From contig NZ_FWXT01000001.1 in NCBI RefSeq assembly GCF_900176535.1, positions 434,001-498,000 of the forward strand: a stretch of 64,000 nt of DNA. Reading direction: 5' to 3'. The DNA comes from Pedobacter africanus. Lineage in GTDB: Bacteria; Bacteroidota; Bacteroidia; Sphingobacteriales; Sphingobacteriaceae. The notes below the pieces were generated by a model. It made no database searches. It saw nothing but the letters and a program-made list of their open reading frames with translations, and had not been told where the DNA came from. The position numbers and the translations under genes are program-made. Below, in pieces: positions 53,018-62,355 of the stretch (position 1 is the first letter of the stretch; every line of letters begins with the position of its first letter).

Positions 53018-53487
53018 TAGTTTCCCTTGTGTTGTGTATTGGCATTTTTAGCTGCTCTTTCTGCGGCTAACTTAGCCTCGGCTTCTTTTTTTGGATCAAC
53101 ACGATCTGCTTTGGGGTCTTTAGCGGGCATGCTCTTTGGATCGGCTTGTTGTGCCATTTTCGCGTCTTTAGCCGCTCTTTCTGCAGCCAGCTTGGCTTCG
53201 GCTTCTTTTTTTGGATCAACACGATCTGCCTTGGGATCTTTAGCGGGTATGGTCTTTGCATCGGCTTGTTGTGCCATTTTCGCGTCTTTAGCCGCTCTTT
53301 CTGCAGCTAACTTAGCCTCAGCTTCTTTTTTTGGATCAACACGATCTGCTTTGGGATCTTTTGATGGGGCAGAACTGCTGGTGGTTTGGCTACTGCCCGG
53401 ATTTACCGTTTCTTTTTTAACTACGGTCTGTGCTTTCACTGCCGTTACAAATAACAATGAGCCTAAAATTGAAAAGATTTTTTTCAT
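53017..53487 (-). CDS. Secreted protein with three 40-residue Lys/Ala/Glu repeats
   Basis: Using the start at 53487 (MKKIFSILGSLLFVTAVKAQ) gives 156 residues, a signal peptide and a Ser/Thr linker. Three near-identical repeats then follow, KDPKADRVDPKKEAEAKLAA and ERAAKDAKMAQQAD plus a short Pro-Ala link. The composition predicts a long charged helix. The repeats are copied at the DNA level. Two SET-type methyltransferase genes follow directly and overlap it, making its lysines possible substrates, although signal peptide and cytoplasmic SET proteins imply different compartments. Function unknown. Confidence 0.7.
   Translation of the reverse strand: MKKIFSILGSLLFVTAVKAQTVVKKETVNPGSSQTTSSSAPSKDPKADRVDPKKEAEAKLAAERAAKDAKMAQQADAKTIPAKDPKADRVDPKKEAEAKLAAERAAKDAKMAQQADPKSMPAKDPKADRVDPKKEAEAKLAAERAAKNANTQHKGN
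53045..53375. repeat. Three tandem ~120-bp in-frame repeats
   Basis: The segment containing CTCTTTCTGC, GCTTCTTTTTTTGGATCAAC and GATCTGC recurs with a period of 120 bp (starting near 53050, 53170 and 53290). The copies differ at a few silent or conservative positions. They encode the repeated helix of the protein at 53017-53487 and could vary in number by slippage or recombination. Confidence 0.8.
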
Positions 53488-53531
53488 GATTTTTTTGATT
53501 ATTGAGTAAAACTTAATAGCAGGATACATTC

Positions 53532-54818
53532 CTACTCTAGCATATTCCTTATGGCATCGAAGTCGAAATTTTGGGTAAAGTTTTCTACCAGATTTTTCCC
53601 AAGTGTGGTCTTTACATACCTGTATGTAAGCGCTATCATATAAGGTTTTGCCGGTTTTTTTTCTGAGCCCTTAAAATAATCGGGATTATATTTGTACAAT
53701 ACTGCACCACCTTTGTTATCCCAAAAACCACTAAAAGTGAATGCACCCGTTCTTTGCGCATCCTCTTTGGTATCTGCATTGTAAGTATCGATAGATACAT
53801 TTTCATTCTGACCTGGGCCATAATTCTTTTTCCAAGAAAATACCTCTGCCTTAGGTTTTACTACGGCAGGCTGAGCCAACCATTCGGCTGTATTTTCTTT
53901 CAATGCCTTTTGTACTATGGCTTTTTTTGTTTCTATCCTTTGTTGCCAATCGGGATACTTAGCCTTTCTTACAATCAGGTTACGTTTGCCGTTTTCATAA
54001 AGCTGAGGGTATTTGCGAGGGTCTTTCATCATGCCTGCACATTCCACTTCGATCTCCTTTATTTTATCAGCTATGAGCAGTCGTTCTCTTTCATAATAAA
54101 CCAAAAGGGCTTCCAGGTATTCTTTACGCGTAACAGGCACAAAAGATAACATGCCGGGCTTGTTAAAATACCAATGGCGGGTCATGTATATACTCCGATC
54201 ACCGTCTTTTACGCTTGTCTCCGGAATATCCTGATAAAAGCCTTTGCCACTGTTCACGTTTTTAGAGGCACCCATTTTGATAAAGTTGTACAAAGCAATG
54301 AACTGCCCATTGTATTTTTTGGGAGTTTCATAATAATAAGCCTCATCCTGAAAAGAAAAAGCAGTTTCTATCCCTGTATAACGGTTAACGTACGCACGAA
54401 AAACATTCGCATATTCACTGTTGACAATCATTTTATTTTTGACACAGATATATTCATAGCAACCCAAATTAAGGTCATAGCTTGCCAATGGATATTTGCC
54501 AGCAATCAAAGTAGGGGTATTACCCGAAAAAGCGGTTTTGAGCACACAGCCCCTTAGGTTATAATGGCTACGGCTTTGTTTTTCGAGCATTTCAATTTTT
54601 GTAAGTATGGCATTGGCAGCAGATTTATTAGCTGCCGTACCCAGGGCATCCAGCCAATGTGCTTTTTCTTGTGGCCATTCGCAATGGGCAGCATCTATTT
54701 GTTTTCCAGGAAGCGTTTCCAGGTCTTTGGACGACTGGCAATCTTGTGCATTAACCTGTTGCGTTAAAGCAAGCGTTGCAATTAATGTGGCAAAGATCAA
54801 TGTACATATTCGTTCCAT
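53532..54818 (-). CDS. Secreted protein, paralogue of the next gene, function unknown
   Basis: The 428-residue protein has a signal peptide (to about VNAQ) and several cysteines (LRGCVLKTAF, LGCYEYICV). A C-terminal half ends NFDFDAIRNMLE. It shares with the 54842-56143 product the opening T/LPG-x-x-x-D, the KPG-M/V-x-x-PVxRKxYLExxLxYxExE helix and WL-A/Q-PAVV. Other shared parts are x-YNPxYF and the NFD...MLE end. These shared parts define a family with no activity I recognise. It lies 23 bp after the upstream paralogue and two bp before the repeat-protein frame. Confidence 0.65.
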   Translation of the reverse strand: MERICTLIFATLIATLALTQQVNAQDCQSSKDLETLPGKQIDAAHCEWPQEKAHWLDALGTAANKSAANAILTKIEMLEKQSRSHYNLRGCVLKTAFSGNTPTLIAGKYPLASYDLNLGCYEYICVKNKMIVNSEYANVFRAYVNRYTGIETAFSFQDEAYYYETPKKYNGQFIALYNFIKMGASKNVNSGKGFYQDIPETSVKDGDRSIYMTRHWYFNKPGMLSFVPVTRKEYLEALLVYYERERLLIADKIKEIEVECAGMMKDPRKYPQLYENGKRNLIVRKAKYPDWQQRIETKKAIVQKALKENTAEWLAQPAVVKPKAEVFSWKKNYGPGQNENVSIDTYNADTKEDAQRTGAFTFSGFWDNKGGAVLYKYNPDYFKGSEKKPAKPYMIALTYRYVKTTLGKNLVENFTQNFDFDAIRNMLE

Positions 54819-54841
54819 AGGTTGAATTTAATTTTAGATAA

Positions 54842-56143
54842 TTATTCCAACATTTTTTTTAATGCCCCAAGGTCAAAGTTCTTTTCCCAATTATTGAACA
54901 GTCTTGATGAGTAGCCATAATCTTTCGTGATTTCATAGCGAAACTGTACTTCTATCAACAATGGTTTTGCAGCTTGCCCGTTATTAGATACAAAATAGGC
55001 TGGGTTTAGAACATACAGGGCACATTTATACTCTCCTTCTTCATCATAAAACCTACCCAAAGCTTCCAGAATTTTATTTGCATCTTTTAGCAATCTATCC
55101 TGATCTACCACCGCAGGTTTTTGTAACCATTCCGGTTTTTGCCTGGCAAGCAGGTCGTTCACTTTCGCTTTTTTTGCTTCATAAATTTTGGGGTAAGCAA
55201 GTTTGTCTGCTTCCAAAGCTGCCATTGTTCTTTTTGCAGACTCAGAATTATTATTTCCTATATTTTTAATTTTTTTTGCGTTGTCATACTCAAAATTGGC
55301 TTTCTCTATTTCAAAATATTCCAGCATATCTTGTAGGTATTGCTTTCGGCTAACGGGGATCAGTAAAGGCACCCCCGGCTTGGTGAGGAAATAACGGCGA
55401 TCTATAAATTGATACGAATTGGGGCCATGATTATCATACCTGCCGCCCATTTCCCAGTGTTCAACATAACCGTTACCATTGTTGAGTTTTAAAAAATCGC
55501 CATGAAAATCTTTATAGTTATCAGAGCGTGCAACCATCAACGTTGCTTCTGAAATATATTGCGATACGTGGCTGGGATTGTTGCTTTTGTCTTTTTCAAA
55601 ATTAGGGCCCGCTTTTGCTTCTATAGGAATTTCATACATCGGATTTCCATTTTTCATATTAAATTCACCCGTACCTACAGCATGTACGTTCCCCGGCATT
55701 ATTGTAGGATTAAACTCAACCCTGAAAACCGTTCTGTATTCATCTACTATTTTGGTAACGTGTTGGGATACATTGCAAACAAAAGCATATACCCCCATAT
55801 TGTACCCATAGCTGGCATAAACATTTTTGCCGTAATTACTGCTGCCGTGCCTGGCAAAACTTACCCTGGCGGCACATCCCGTCAATTTAAAATCCTTACG
55901 GCTGGCTTCTTCCAGTTTTTCTGCTGCGATGAGGTTTTTCATCATCGTAGTTTTTTCAGCGGGTGTGCCGTTTAAAGTAAATCCATATTTTGTATTGTCA
56001 TGGTCGGTATAAATGCCAGGCATAGCGTCAACATCTGCACGTGAACCACAGGGTGTTAGTGGATCGGCTATTTTTTTTATTCCCTGCGAAAAAGCGGTAA
56101 TGCTCCCCAACGCTATTACTGAAAAAATCAAAAACTGTTTCAT
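54842..56143 (-). CDS. Secreted protein, paralogue of the previous gene, function unknown
   Basis: The 433-residue protein has a signal peptide (to about TAFSQ). It shares conserved blocks with the 53532-54818 product: VDAMPGIYTDHDNTKYGF, LTGCAARVSF, FLTKPGVPLLIPVSRKQYLQ, PEWLQKPAVVD and the end NFDLGALKKMLE. The two differ in length by five residues and diverge strongly outside these blocks, so duplication was not recent. No catalytic motif is recognised. It begins ten bp after the TPR gene ends. Confidence 0.65.
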   Translation of the reverse strand: MKQFLIFSVIALGSITAFSQGIKKIADPLTPCGSRADVDAMPGIYTDHDNTKYGFTLNGTPAEKTTMMKNLIAAEKLEEASRKDFKLTGCAARVSFARHGSSNYGKNVYASYGYNMGVYAFVCNVSQHVTKIVDEYRTVFRVEFNPTIMPGNVHAVGTGEFNMKNGNPMYEIPIEAKAGPNFEKDKSNNPSHVSQYISEATLMVARSDNYKDFHGDFLKLNNGNGYVEHWEMGGRYDNHGPNSYQFIDRRYFLTKPGVPLLIPVSRKQYLQDMLEYFEIEKANFEYDNAKKIKNIGNNNSESAKRTMAALEADKLAYPKIYEAKKAKVNDLLARQKPEWLQKPAVVDQDRLLKDANKILEALGRFYDEEGEYKCALYVLNPAYFVSNNGQAAKPLLIEVQFRYEITKDYGYSSRLFNNWEKNFDLGALKKMLE

Positions 56144-56153
56144 CGTTTGTTGT

Positions 56154-58238
56154 TTATTTAAAGATACCTGTTCCGTTTAGTGAGCCTGCGCCGCTATTAA
56201 GGCTCATTCTTCCTTCCATGCCTGCGCTTGCACCAGCAGAGCCAACCTCTGCTGCAGCTTCTACACCTCCCACCACCACTACATCAGTTACACCAGTTCT
56301 GTCAATTTCAATATCTGCACCTACACCAGCGCTTACACTTGCCTGTAGTGGTCCCAGTTTACCGCCGGCACTTACTTTAGGTCCAATACTAACTGTGCAA
56401 TTCTTAAAGGAATCGCCAAAACCTGCATGATCCAGATCCTGGTTCAGCGTACCGCTGATCACACCTGCATTAACAGTGGTCGTTAAGCCACTGCAGGTAA
56501 GCGTCATGGTAAAGCCGAGCCTGGCACTGCCAAATTCGCTGTTGATGGTGCAATTGGGATCTTTAAACTCGGTAAGCTTACCTTCTTTTATTTTACCCGG
56601 ACTTCCACAGCCGTAACTTACCTGAAGCACTTCGGCCTTAAAGGCCAGGTCTTTTAGCCATTGTTGTTTTAGGCCAGCGTTGATACCAGGAATTAATTCG
56701 GGATAAGTAGTGTACAATGATAAATAAGACATTTCATTCAAAAACTGCTTTTGCGCCTCCAAATATTCTTTGTACAATTCTTCGCACTTTGTATTGTATG
56801 CACTCAGGTAAACATCTATTGCTTTTATAGATTCGTTGCAAAGCACCTCATTATTTTCTGTTCCGCCCTGTCCAACGTCTTTCCACCTTTCGTTGATCTT
56901 TTTCATAGTGGCTTCATACTCTTTTTTGTAAATGGCACCATCTCCTTTTGCGAAATCGGCCATTTTTTGCAGTACCCTATCCTTTTTTAGCTGAAGGTTT
57001 TGCAGCACTATTTTCTCTTTGGCATTCATTTTTTCCGAAAACATGGGTATACCCATAGTTTGCATGGCACTACTTTGGTTTACTGAGCCAGGATTGACCA
57101 ACGTTTTGTTCATGACGTTCATAAACTGTTTTTGCTGCTCCTCCAAACGCTTGACCGTTTGCTTATTCGACTCTTCGCTAAGTTTTTGTAAGGGCTTTAT
57201 TGCCTGATCAATAGCTGCTCTAAATTGTTTCCATTGCGTTTCGTACATTTTCATTGCCGCATAAGATTTTGGAAATTCCATTGGCGAAAAATTACCGAGA
57301 TTCAATAGATCGTCGCTTTTGCTAGTACGAGGAAAACCAGTATAATCTTCTGCTCCGGGTGTATAGCCTAATTGTTTTAACTTGTCTTTTCTTGATGCGG
57401 TGTTTCCCCGCTTAAATGCGGCTTTGGCATATGCAAGTGCTGCTGCTTTATCACCTTTGTGCTCAGCTATCAGACAAAGGGTTTGGTTGGCTTGTGCATG
57501 GGTGGCAGCAATCAGCAAAGTGCTGTCCAGGTATTTTTTTGACTTGTCTATCTCCCCTAGCGCAAACCATGCCTGCCCCAGGTTATTAAGGATGGTACTG
57601 TTCTTTTTAAATCGTGCATTTAGATTATTGAGCACAGGTATGGCCATATTGGGTGCGCCCATCATCGTTAACATCGCTGCATAATTATTTAAGTTGTCGG
57701 CGTTATTGGCATCGTCTTTACATACCTGTGCCATCAAGCTCAATGCGATCTGTGTACGGCCGGCCACCCACAGCGCAACAGCTGCGTTGCCCATTTCTTC
57801 GGTGTTTGCTCTCTTTTGTTTAAGGTCTTTATAGATATCACTGGCTTTATTTTTTGCAGCAGGCATTACAGCAGCAAAAGTTGTATTCCCTGTATTGCCG
57901 ATAAATGCACTCATATTTGCATCGGAAGGTGTACCAGCAATGGCTTTGGTGTTTCTTGCAGGAATAAGACCGTTGGCAACACCGCCATTTTTTGCTGCCT
58001 GACTTTTGTTTACCTGTTTTATGGCATTGTCCATCTTTTGTCCAACACCGTATTGATTGAGCAGACTGTCGTAGCCCTTTTTGGCTTTAGGGTCCATTTT
58101 AGAAGTCGTTTCATTGAGCTTTTGCATGGCTTCAGCCAATCGCTTTTTATCGGCTTCCATTTGTTCTTTAGAAGGCCTTTGCGCAAAAGCAACTATCGAT
58201 AGGAGCGCGCATAAAAAGAAAAGTGATATTTTTTTCAT
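56154..58238 (-). CDS. Secreted TPR-repeat protein with a Gly/Ser-rich C-terminus
   Basis: The 694-residue protein has a signal peptide (to about AFAQ). Several TPR-like units occupy about 150-290 (for example ADNLNNYAAMLTMMGAPNMAI and NSTILNNLGQAWFALGEIDKS). A coiled-coil middle follows (about 330-480), then a beta-rich, glycine- and alanine-rich C-terminal domain (about 590-694) with SVGVGADIEIDRTGVTD-like sequence. It probably acts as a scaffold in the periplasm or on the outer surface. It is the first of a group whose other members are also secreted. Confidence 0.6.
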   Translation of the reverse strand: MKKISLFFLCALLSIVAFAQRPSKEQMEADKKRLAEAMQKLNETTSKMDPKAKKGYDSLLNQYGVGQKMDNAIKQVNKSQAAKNGGVANGLIPARNTKAIAGTPSDANMSAFIGNTGNTTFAAVMPAAKNKASDIYKDLKQKRANTEEMGNAAVALWVAGRTQIALSLMAQVCKDDANNADNLNNYAAMLTMMGAPNMAIPVLNNLNARFKKNSTILNNLGQAWFALGEIDKSKKYLDSTLLIAATHAQANQTLCLIAEHKGDKAAALAYAKAAFKRGNTASRKDKLKQLGYTPGAEDYTGFPRTSKSDDLLNLGNFSPMEFPKSYAAMKMYETQWKQFRAAIDQAIKPLQKLSEESNKQTVKRLEEQQKQFMNVMNKTLVNPGSVNQSSAMQTMGIPMFSEKMNAKEKIVLQNLQLKKDRVLQKMADFAKGDGAIYKKEYEATMKKINERWKDVGQGGTENNEVLCNESIKAIDVYLSAYNTKCEELYKEYLEAQKQFLNEMSYLSLYTTYPELIPGINAGLKQQWLKDLAFKAEVLQVSYGCGSPGKIKEGKLTEFKDPNCTINSEFGSARLGFTMTLTCSGLTTTVNAGVISGTLNQDLDHAGFGDSFKNCTVSIGPKVSAGGKLGPLQASVSAGVGADIEIDRTGVTDVVVVGGVEAAAEVGSAGASAGMEGRMSLNSGAGSLNGTGIFK

Positions 58239-58246
58239 GGTTATAA

Positions 58247-59277
58247 TTAGTTGATTCCGACAGGAAGTTTTACCGGATTACCTCCTGTCATTTCATTATA
58301 ATAAGAGATTTTTCCTTCACCCTCTCTTTCCGTACGTCTGCTGCGCTGCAGGATGAGCGCATTTCGATCTCCATTTTTGCCAATACTAAAAGTGTAGGTA
58401 TAAGTTTCTAATTTTCTTGCAGTGGTTTTTATTTTCGTGTCCCATGTTTCATTAATTGCCCGGTTACTTGCATCGCTATTACCGTTTGATGTTTTGCCCA
58501 CTTTTGTCCATTCTTCATTTTGACCTTTTATGGGTTTGATGGTGAGCTGGTTGCCGCTAACGGTATAAGTACCTGTTTCGTATTTATATGCTTTGGTATC
58601 GGTATAAAAAGAAGCCAGCACATCAATAAACCTGTAAGTACCATCTGTATTAAATTGATATTGTGATGAGGAAAAACCGCCAGTATAATGCCCCGTCATA
58701 GCACCTGCTCCTGTAAATTTCTCTGAGGATGTGCCTTCCCATATTTTCCCGACAATAGGAGATGAAGCACCACCACTATTTTGCAAAGCCTTTGATAATT
58801 CCAGAGAAGTAATAAAGCTGACAGATCATTCTGATATTGCTTTGTATTGGTCATCAGAACTACACTTACCGCTTTATGATTACCTGTAGCGGTTAATAAG
58901 GTGGCCACCCCCCTAGTGGCACCATCGGTATAATTTGCATTTCCACAAATAACATCCCAGCCGTTTTCCTTTGTAGGTTTTTGCATTGTGGGTTCACTAT
59001 TTACCTGTACCGCGCCTTTTACCAACTTAAGCCAATCGTTATTAAAATTTTCGTTTGCAGTTGCATTAGACAGCATAGATTTGGTGATCACCACTATGGC
59101 GTAGACACCCGTTTTTTTATCGGTGGTTGACAACTGAATGCCTGCCTCGCCTTGTTGCTGTTGCCAACCTTTCGGAAGAGCAAAAGAAACCACATCAAAT
59201 GCTTGTTTTTGGGCAAAGCTTGTACAGCTCAATAGCAACAACTGAGAAAGCAGAAAAATATTTTTCATCAGTTTCAT
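58247..59277 (-). pseudogene. Frameshifted secreted PsbP-like/lipocalin-like protein gene
   Basis: Two overlapping frames read as one protein if a single base is restored near 58815-58820. Frame one (from 59277; MKLMKNIFLLSQLLLLSC) gives a signal peptide and the ALPKGWQQQQGEAGIQLS domain up to NDLSA. Restoring one base yields FITSLELSKALQNSGGASS, which joins the second frame with its lipocalin-like part QYQFNTDGTYRFIDVLASFY. The joined protein (about 340 residues) resembles the intact one at 60285-61520. Either the gene is inactivated, or a sequencing error or frameshift event is present. The site has no long homopolymer. Confidence 0.65.
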
Positions 59278-59324
59278 ATCAATTTTGTATTTACCAATTC
59301 AGCCACCTATAAGTATAATCTGAA

Positions 59325-60098
59325 TTATTGAACATCAATATTATCCATCGTAAAGTATATCGCATTGTTGCTTAGGTTCTGATCACCAATTTTATTCAAG
59401 GGATCAATTTTAATGCTATACATTCTGTGTGCCCCGCCAGAACCATTAGTTTTATTCCAAACTAACCGATCAATTGCCATAGAATAAGCATATTCTCCCG
59501 GTTTAAGAATAGTGTTATTGTATAAGGTTTCTCCGATGTTAACATTTGGATCTCTGCTAAAACAAGCAAACCATCCGGAAGCCTTCAGCCAAAAGCTTCT
59601 TCCATTTAAAGTATAAATTCCGCCACCTGGCAACTCTGTCTCTAAATCAAAAGGAAAATTTATATCGGGAGGATATGTTGACGTATTCCACAAATTGGGA
59701 TCATTACTGGTTACTTCAGTAAGTAGATGATTAGGTGCACCTGCAACGGCATACTTCAAAAGATTTAAATCTATATCGGTAGTGCCGGCATTAAAAATTC
59801 TACATTTAAGAATATAGCGCTTGTTTGCAGGCTCAAAAGCAATAGAAATTAATTCTATGGCAATATCTTTTGCGAACCTTTGATTAGCAAGTACCTGAGG
59901 ATTCAACTTCATTTTTAAGGATTGTACCGGTATAACCTTTGCTTCTACTAGTCCAACCTTCATTGTTCCTACTGGTACTCTAATATCTATGGTTTTGCCT
60001 TTATTTTGCTCCTTTGTTATCATAGTATTTGTTTTTGTTTGTGCGTTTACTGCTATTGTATTTACAACAAACAAGGATAAGATGAGTAGTTTTTTCAT
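59325..60098 (-). CDS. Secreted CARDB-like protein, function unknown
   Basis: The start at 60098 (MKKLLILSLFVVNTIAVNAQ) gives about 257 residues with a signal peptide. The body resembles a CARDB-type Ig-like adhesion domain: conserved LKCRIFNAGTTDIDLNLLKY, a Trp-rich centre and DPLNKIGDQNLSNNAIYFTM near the end. Such domains mediate binding. Promoter element B is immediately upstream, so it starts an operon that should extend through the frameshifted gene, the TPR gene, the paralogous pair, the repeat protein and the two SET genes. Confidence 0.65.
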   Translation of the reverse strand: MKKLLILSLFVVNTIAVNAQTKTNTMITKEQNKGKTIDIRVPVGTMKVGLVEAKVIPVQSLKMKLNPQVLANQRFAKDIAIELISIAFEPANKRYILKCRIFNAGTTDIDLNLLKYAVAGAPNHLLTEVTSNDPNLWNTSTYPPDINFPFDLETELPGGGIYTLNGRSFWLKASGWFACFSRDPNVNIGETLYNNTILKPGEYAYSMAIDRLVWNKTNGSGGAHRMYSIKIDPLNKIGDQNLSNNAIYFTMDNIDVQ

Positions 60099-60117
60099 TG
60101 TCTTAAATTTTATGATA

Positions 60118-60166
60118 TAAAAATAGACCATCTAAAGAGCCGATTTACTCATTAAAAAAGATGATT
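60118..60166 (-). promoter_or_regulatory. Regulon promoter B: shared element plus -7 box
   Basis: ACTCAT-TAAAAAAG-ATGATT (60147-60166) lies 21 nt upstream of TATTTTTA (60125-60118, minus strand). It precedes the 59325-60098 gene. One half-site differs at one base from the perfect form. Another hairpin, AATTGCAACT (60174-60183) / AGTTGCAATT (60202-60211), lies just upstream and may end the neighbouring operon. Confidence 0.7.
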
Positions 60167-60284
60167 TTTTTGAAATTGCAACTTGCCAGACCAATACCAT
60201 CAGTTGCAATTATTTCAAGGATTTCTATATGCAGGTTGCCCAACTGCGGATGCCATTGGCCAACGTAATTGATTGGAATGTGTT

Positions 60285-61520
60285 TTAATGATGTGGAACA
60301 AATGTTTTGTTTAGTCTCCAAAACAGCGTATTGTTGATGATGAATCCGCCATTGTCTGCATTGATGGGGTTTGCATCTAACACAGGGGTAAATGCAACCT
60401 GTAGCTTTTTTCCACTTTGTGTTGCTAAGATCAATGAATAGTTTACGATTTCGTAGGTACCTTTTCCAATTGCAAAATCGTCACCACGGGTAATGTTGCT
60501 GAATGTTATGCCTTCATTGATATAGGTACCGTCTTTTTTGAAGAAGATAATAGGCCGTTTGTTCGGGTCTATCTGTCTTGAAATGATATCTGTCTTTCCA
60601 TTGTAATAAGAGAGTTCAGGCGAATAAGCGCCTTCAAAACGCAACCCGTCCACAGCTTTTACTTTTTTGTAAATACTGCTTTTTGAGTTAGGATACCTGC
60701 TCCTGGTATTAGCGTCTATCTTGTACAGTTCCATTTTACCGTATTTATCATTCACAAGGCTTAGCACATTTCCTTTATCGATAACGTTGCCCCAGCTACC
60801 CGTTTCATTACTGTTTTGCGGGGTAATACCATTTAGTCCATTTTCAGGCATGTATGTTAAGTATTTACCATTGGGAGATATTACGATCGTATTTAGTTTT
60901 GTTGTTATCAGCGTGTTTGTTGCAAGGTTGGGACAATTACATTCCCAAACTTCGTATTTAATATTACCAGATAATGAGGTAGGTGAATTTGTTTTATTAG
61001 AACCGTTCGATATTGACTTATCACCTATGGTGGTGACTTCCCTAACCATATCTACCGAAGCTATAAAACTTTCAACATCGGCCTTAAACTTATCTGAATT
61101 GGAAAGCACACAAACACCTTGCATCTTGTTTTCGCCACTAAAAGTGATGAGCATGGCCAAGGTGGCAATTCCGTTATCGGCATATTTTGTAGTGCCAATT
61201 AAGAACTGCCAGCCTTTTAAAACTGCCATAGGTTGCTTATTTGCAGCCCCAGCAACTTTAAAAGGCTTTTGTACCAAGTTGGTCCAGGCGTATTCGAAAT
61301 CGTTTGATGTGCTGCCATGGCCGGGCATGGTATTGTAAATGAAAAAATTGCAATAGGCACCAGTGCTTTTATCTTCTTTGTAATAGGTAAGCACATTATC
61401 TTGCTTTAACAATTCGTATGCTGCCGGAGCGGTATAATTAACAATACCAAATTTATCTTTTTGCGCAGAAGCTTTCAATGCAAAAAACAGAAAAAACAGG
61501 CCTAAAAATGATTTCTTCAT
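60285..61520 (-). CDS. Secreted protein, intact paralogue of the frameshifted gene
   Basis: The 411-residue protein has a signal peptide (to about ASAQ). An N-terminal domain similar to that of the 58247-59277 gene (about 25-155, ending SDKFKADVESFIASV) is followed by a beta-rich C-terminal part (about 185-405). That part has KYLTYMPENGLNG, IIFFKKDGTYINEG and ATQSGKKLQVAFTP, reminiscent of lipocalin-like strands. No active-site motif is recognised. It is co-directional with the M48 protease gene, whose stop is 12 bp upstream, so it should be in the same operon. Confidence 0.65.
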   Translation of the reverse strand: MKKSFLGLFFLFFALKASAQKDKFGIVNYTAPAAYELLKQDNVLTYYKEDKSTGAYCNFFIYNTMPGHGSTSNDFEYAWTNLVQKPFKVAGAANKQPMAVLKGWQFLIGTTKYADNGIATLAMLITFSGENKMQGVCVLSNSDKFKADVESFIASVDMVREVTTIGDKSISNGSNKTNSPTSLSGNIKYEVWECNCPNLATNTLITTKLNTIVISPNGKYLTYMPENGLNGITPQNSNETGSWGNVIDKGNVLSLVNDKYGKMELYKIDANTRSRYPNSKSSIYKKVKAVDGLRFEGAYSPELSYYNGKTDIISRQIDPNKRPIIFFKKDGTYINEGITFSNITRGDDFAIGKGTYEIVNYSLILATQSGKKLQVAFTPVLDANPINADNGGFIINNTLFWRLNKTFVPHH

Positions 61521-61532
61521 CGCTTTTAAATT

Positions 61533-62339
61533 TTATGGTTGATTGGAATATTTACTTTTTATTTCAGGAACTAATGTTGCCAGTTTTTTGATCCTAGTTT
61601 CATTAGAAGGATGTGTAGATAGAAATTCAGGCACTTTGTTTTTGCTGCCAGCATTCATCCGTTGCCAGAAGGGAATAGCCTCTGCAGGATCATAGCCTGC
61701 CATAGCGGCGAATATCAAGCCTAACTGATCTGCTTCGCTTTCCTGCGCACGGCTGTTGGGAAGGGAAAATGCCAAATTTGATCCCACCACATACAATCCC
61801 AGAAACAAGGCCTGCGTTTCAGCCTTCTTTTCTTTCAAGGCGTCCTGAAGAATCATGCCTCCCAAACTGATCAACAAGCCTTGGCTCATCCGTTCATTAC
61901 CATGATGGGCGATGGCATGCGCAATTTCATGGCCCATTACCACCGCCAGCGCATTTTCGTTTTGGGTATAGGGTAACAAGCCAGTATAGACCACAACTTT
62001 GCCTCCAGGCATGCACCAGGCGTTAACCGTAGCGGCATCAATGGTATTATAATCCCATTTAAAGTTTTTCAGGTCTTTGCCCATCCCATTTTGTTGCATA
62101 TAAGTTTCTACCACGTGCTGAATTTTTGCACCTACCTTTTCTACCAGCTGCGCCCTCTCATCATTTTTGCCAAGTGTGGTACTGTTTCTTAAAATCGTAT
62201 CGTAAGCTGTAAATGCCAAAGCGGTAAGCATAGCATCAGGTACTAAATTCATTTGCTTGCGACCAGTAACAGGTACGGTTTTACATGCCAAAAGGCCTAT
62301 GCATACGACAAATACAATACAGGTGAAGGCTTTTTTCAT
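61533..62339 (-). CDS. M48-family metalloprotease lipoprotein
   Basis: The start at 62339 (MKKAFTCIVF) gives 268 residues with a lipobox cysteine at 19 (LLAC). The zinc motif HEIAHAIAHH (from His137) and a further ligand helix with ESEADQLG identify the M48 family (BepA/LoiP-like). Such proteases degrade misfolded outer-membrane proteins or tune envelope assembly. The mature part is about 250 residues and has no TPR tail. Promoter element C1 lies immediately upstream, and the gene heads a leftward operon with the 60285-61520 gene. Confidence 0.85.
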   Translation of the reverse strand: MKKAFTCIVFVVCIGLLACKTVPVTGRKQMNLVPDAMLTALAFTAYDTILRNSTTLGKNDERAQLVEKVGAKIQHVVETYMQQNGMGKDLKNFKWDYNTIDAATVNAWCMPGGKVVVYTGLLPYTQNENALAVVMGHEIAHAIAHHGNERMSQGLLISLGGMILQDALKEKKAETQALFLGLYVVGSNLAFSLPNSRAQESEADQLGLIFAAMAGYDPAEAIPFWQRMNAGSKNKVPEFLSTHPSNETRIKKLATLVPEIKSKYSNQP

Positions 62340-62355
62340 TTTAGAATTTACAATA

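Noticed and set aside
53027..53509. A 160-codon plus-strand open frame antisense to the repeat protein
   Set aside because: It arises from the composition of the 120-bp repeats. The minus frame has a signal peptide, family-like repeat protein features and operon overlaps on both sides; the plus frame has none.
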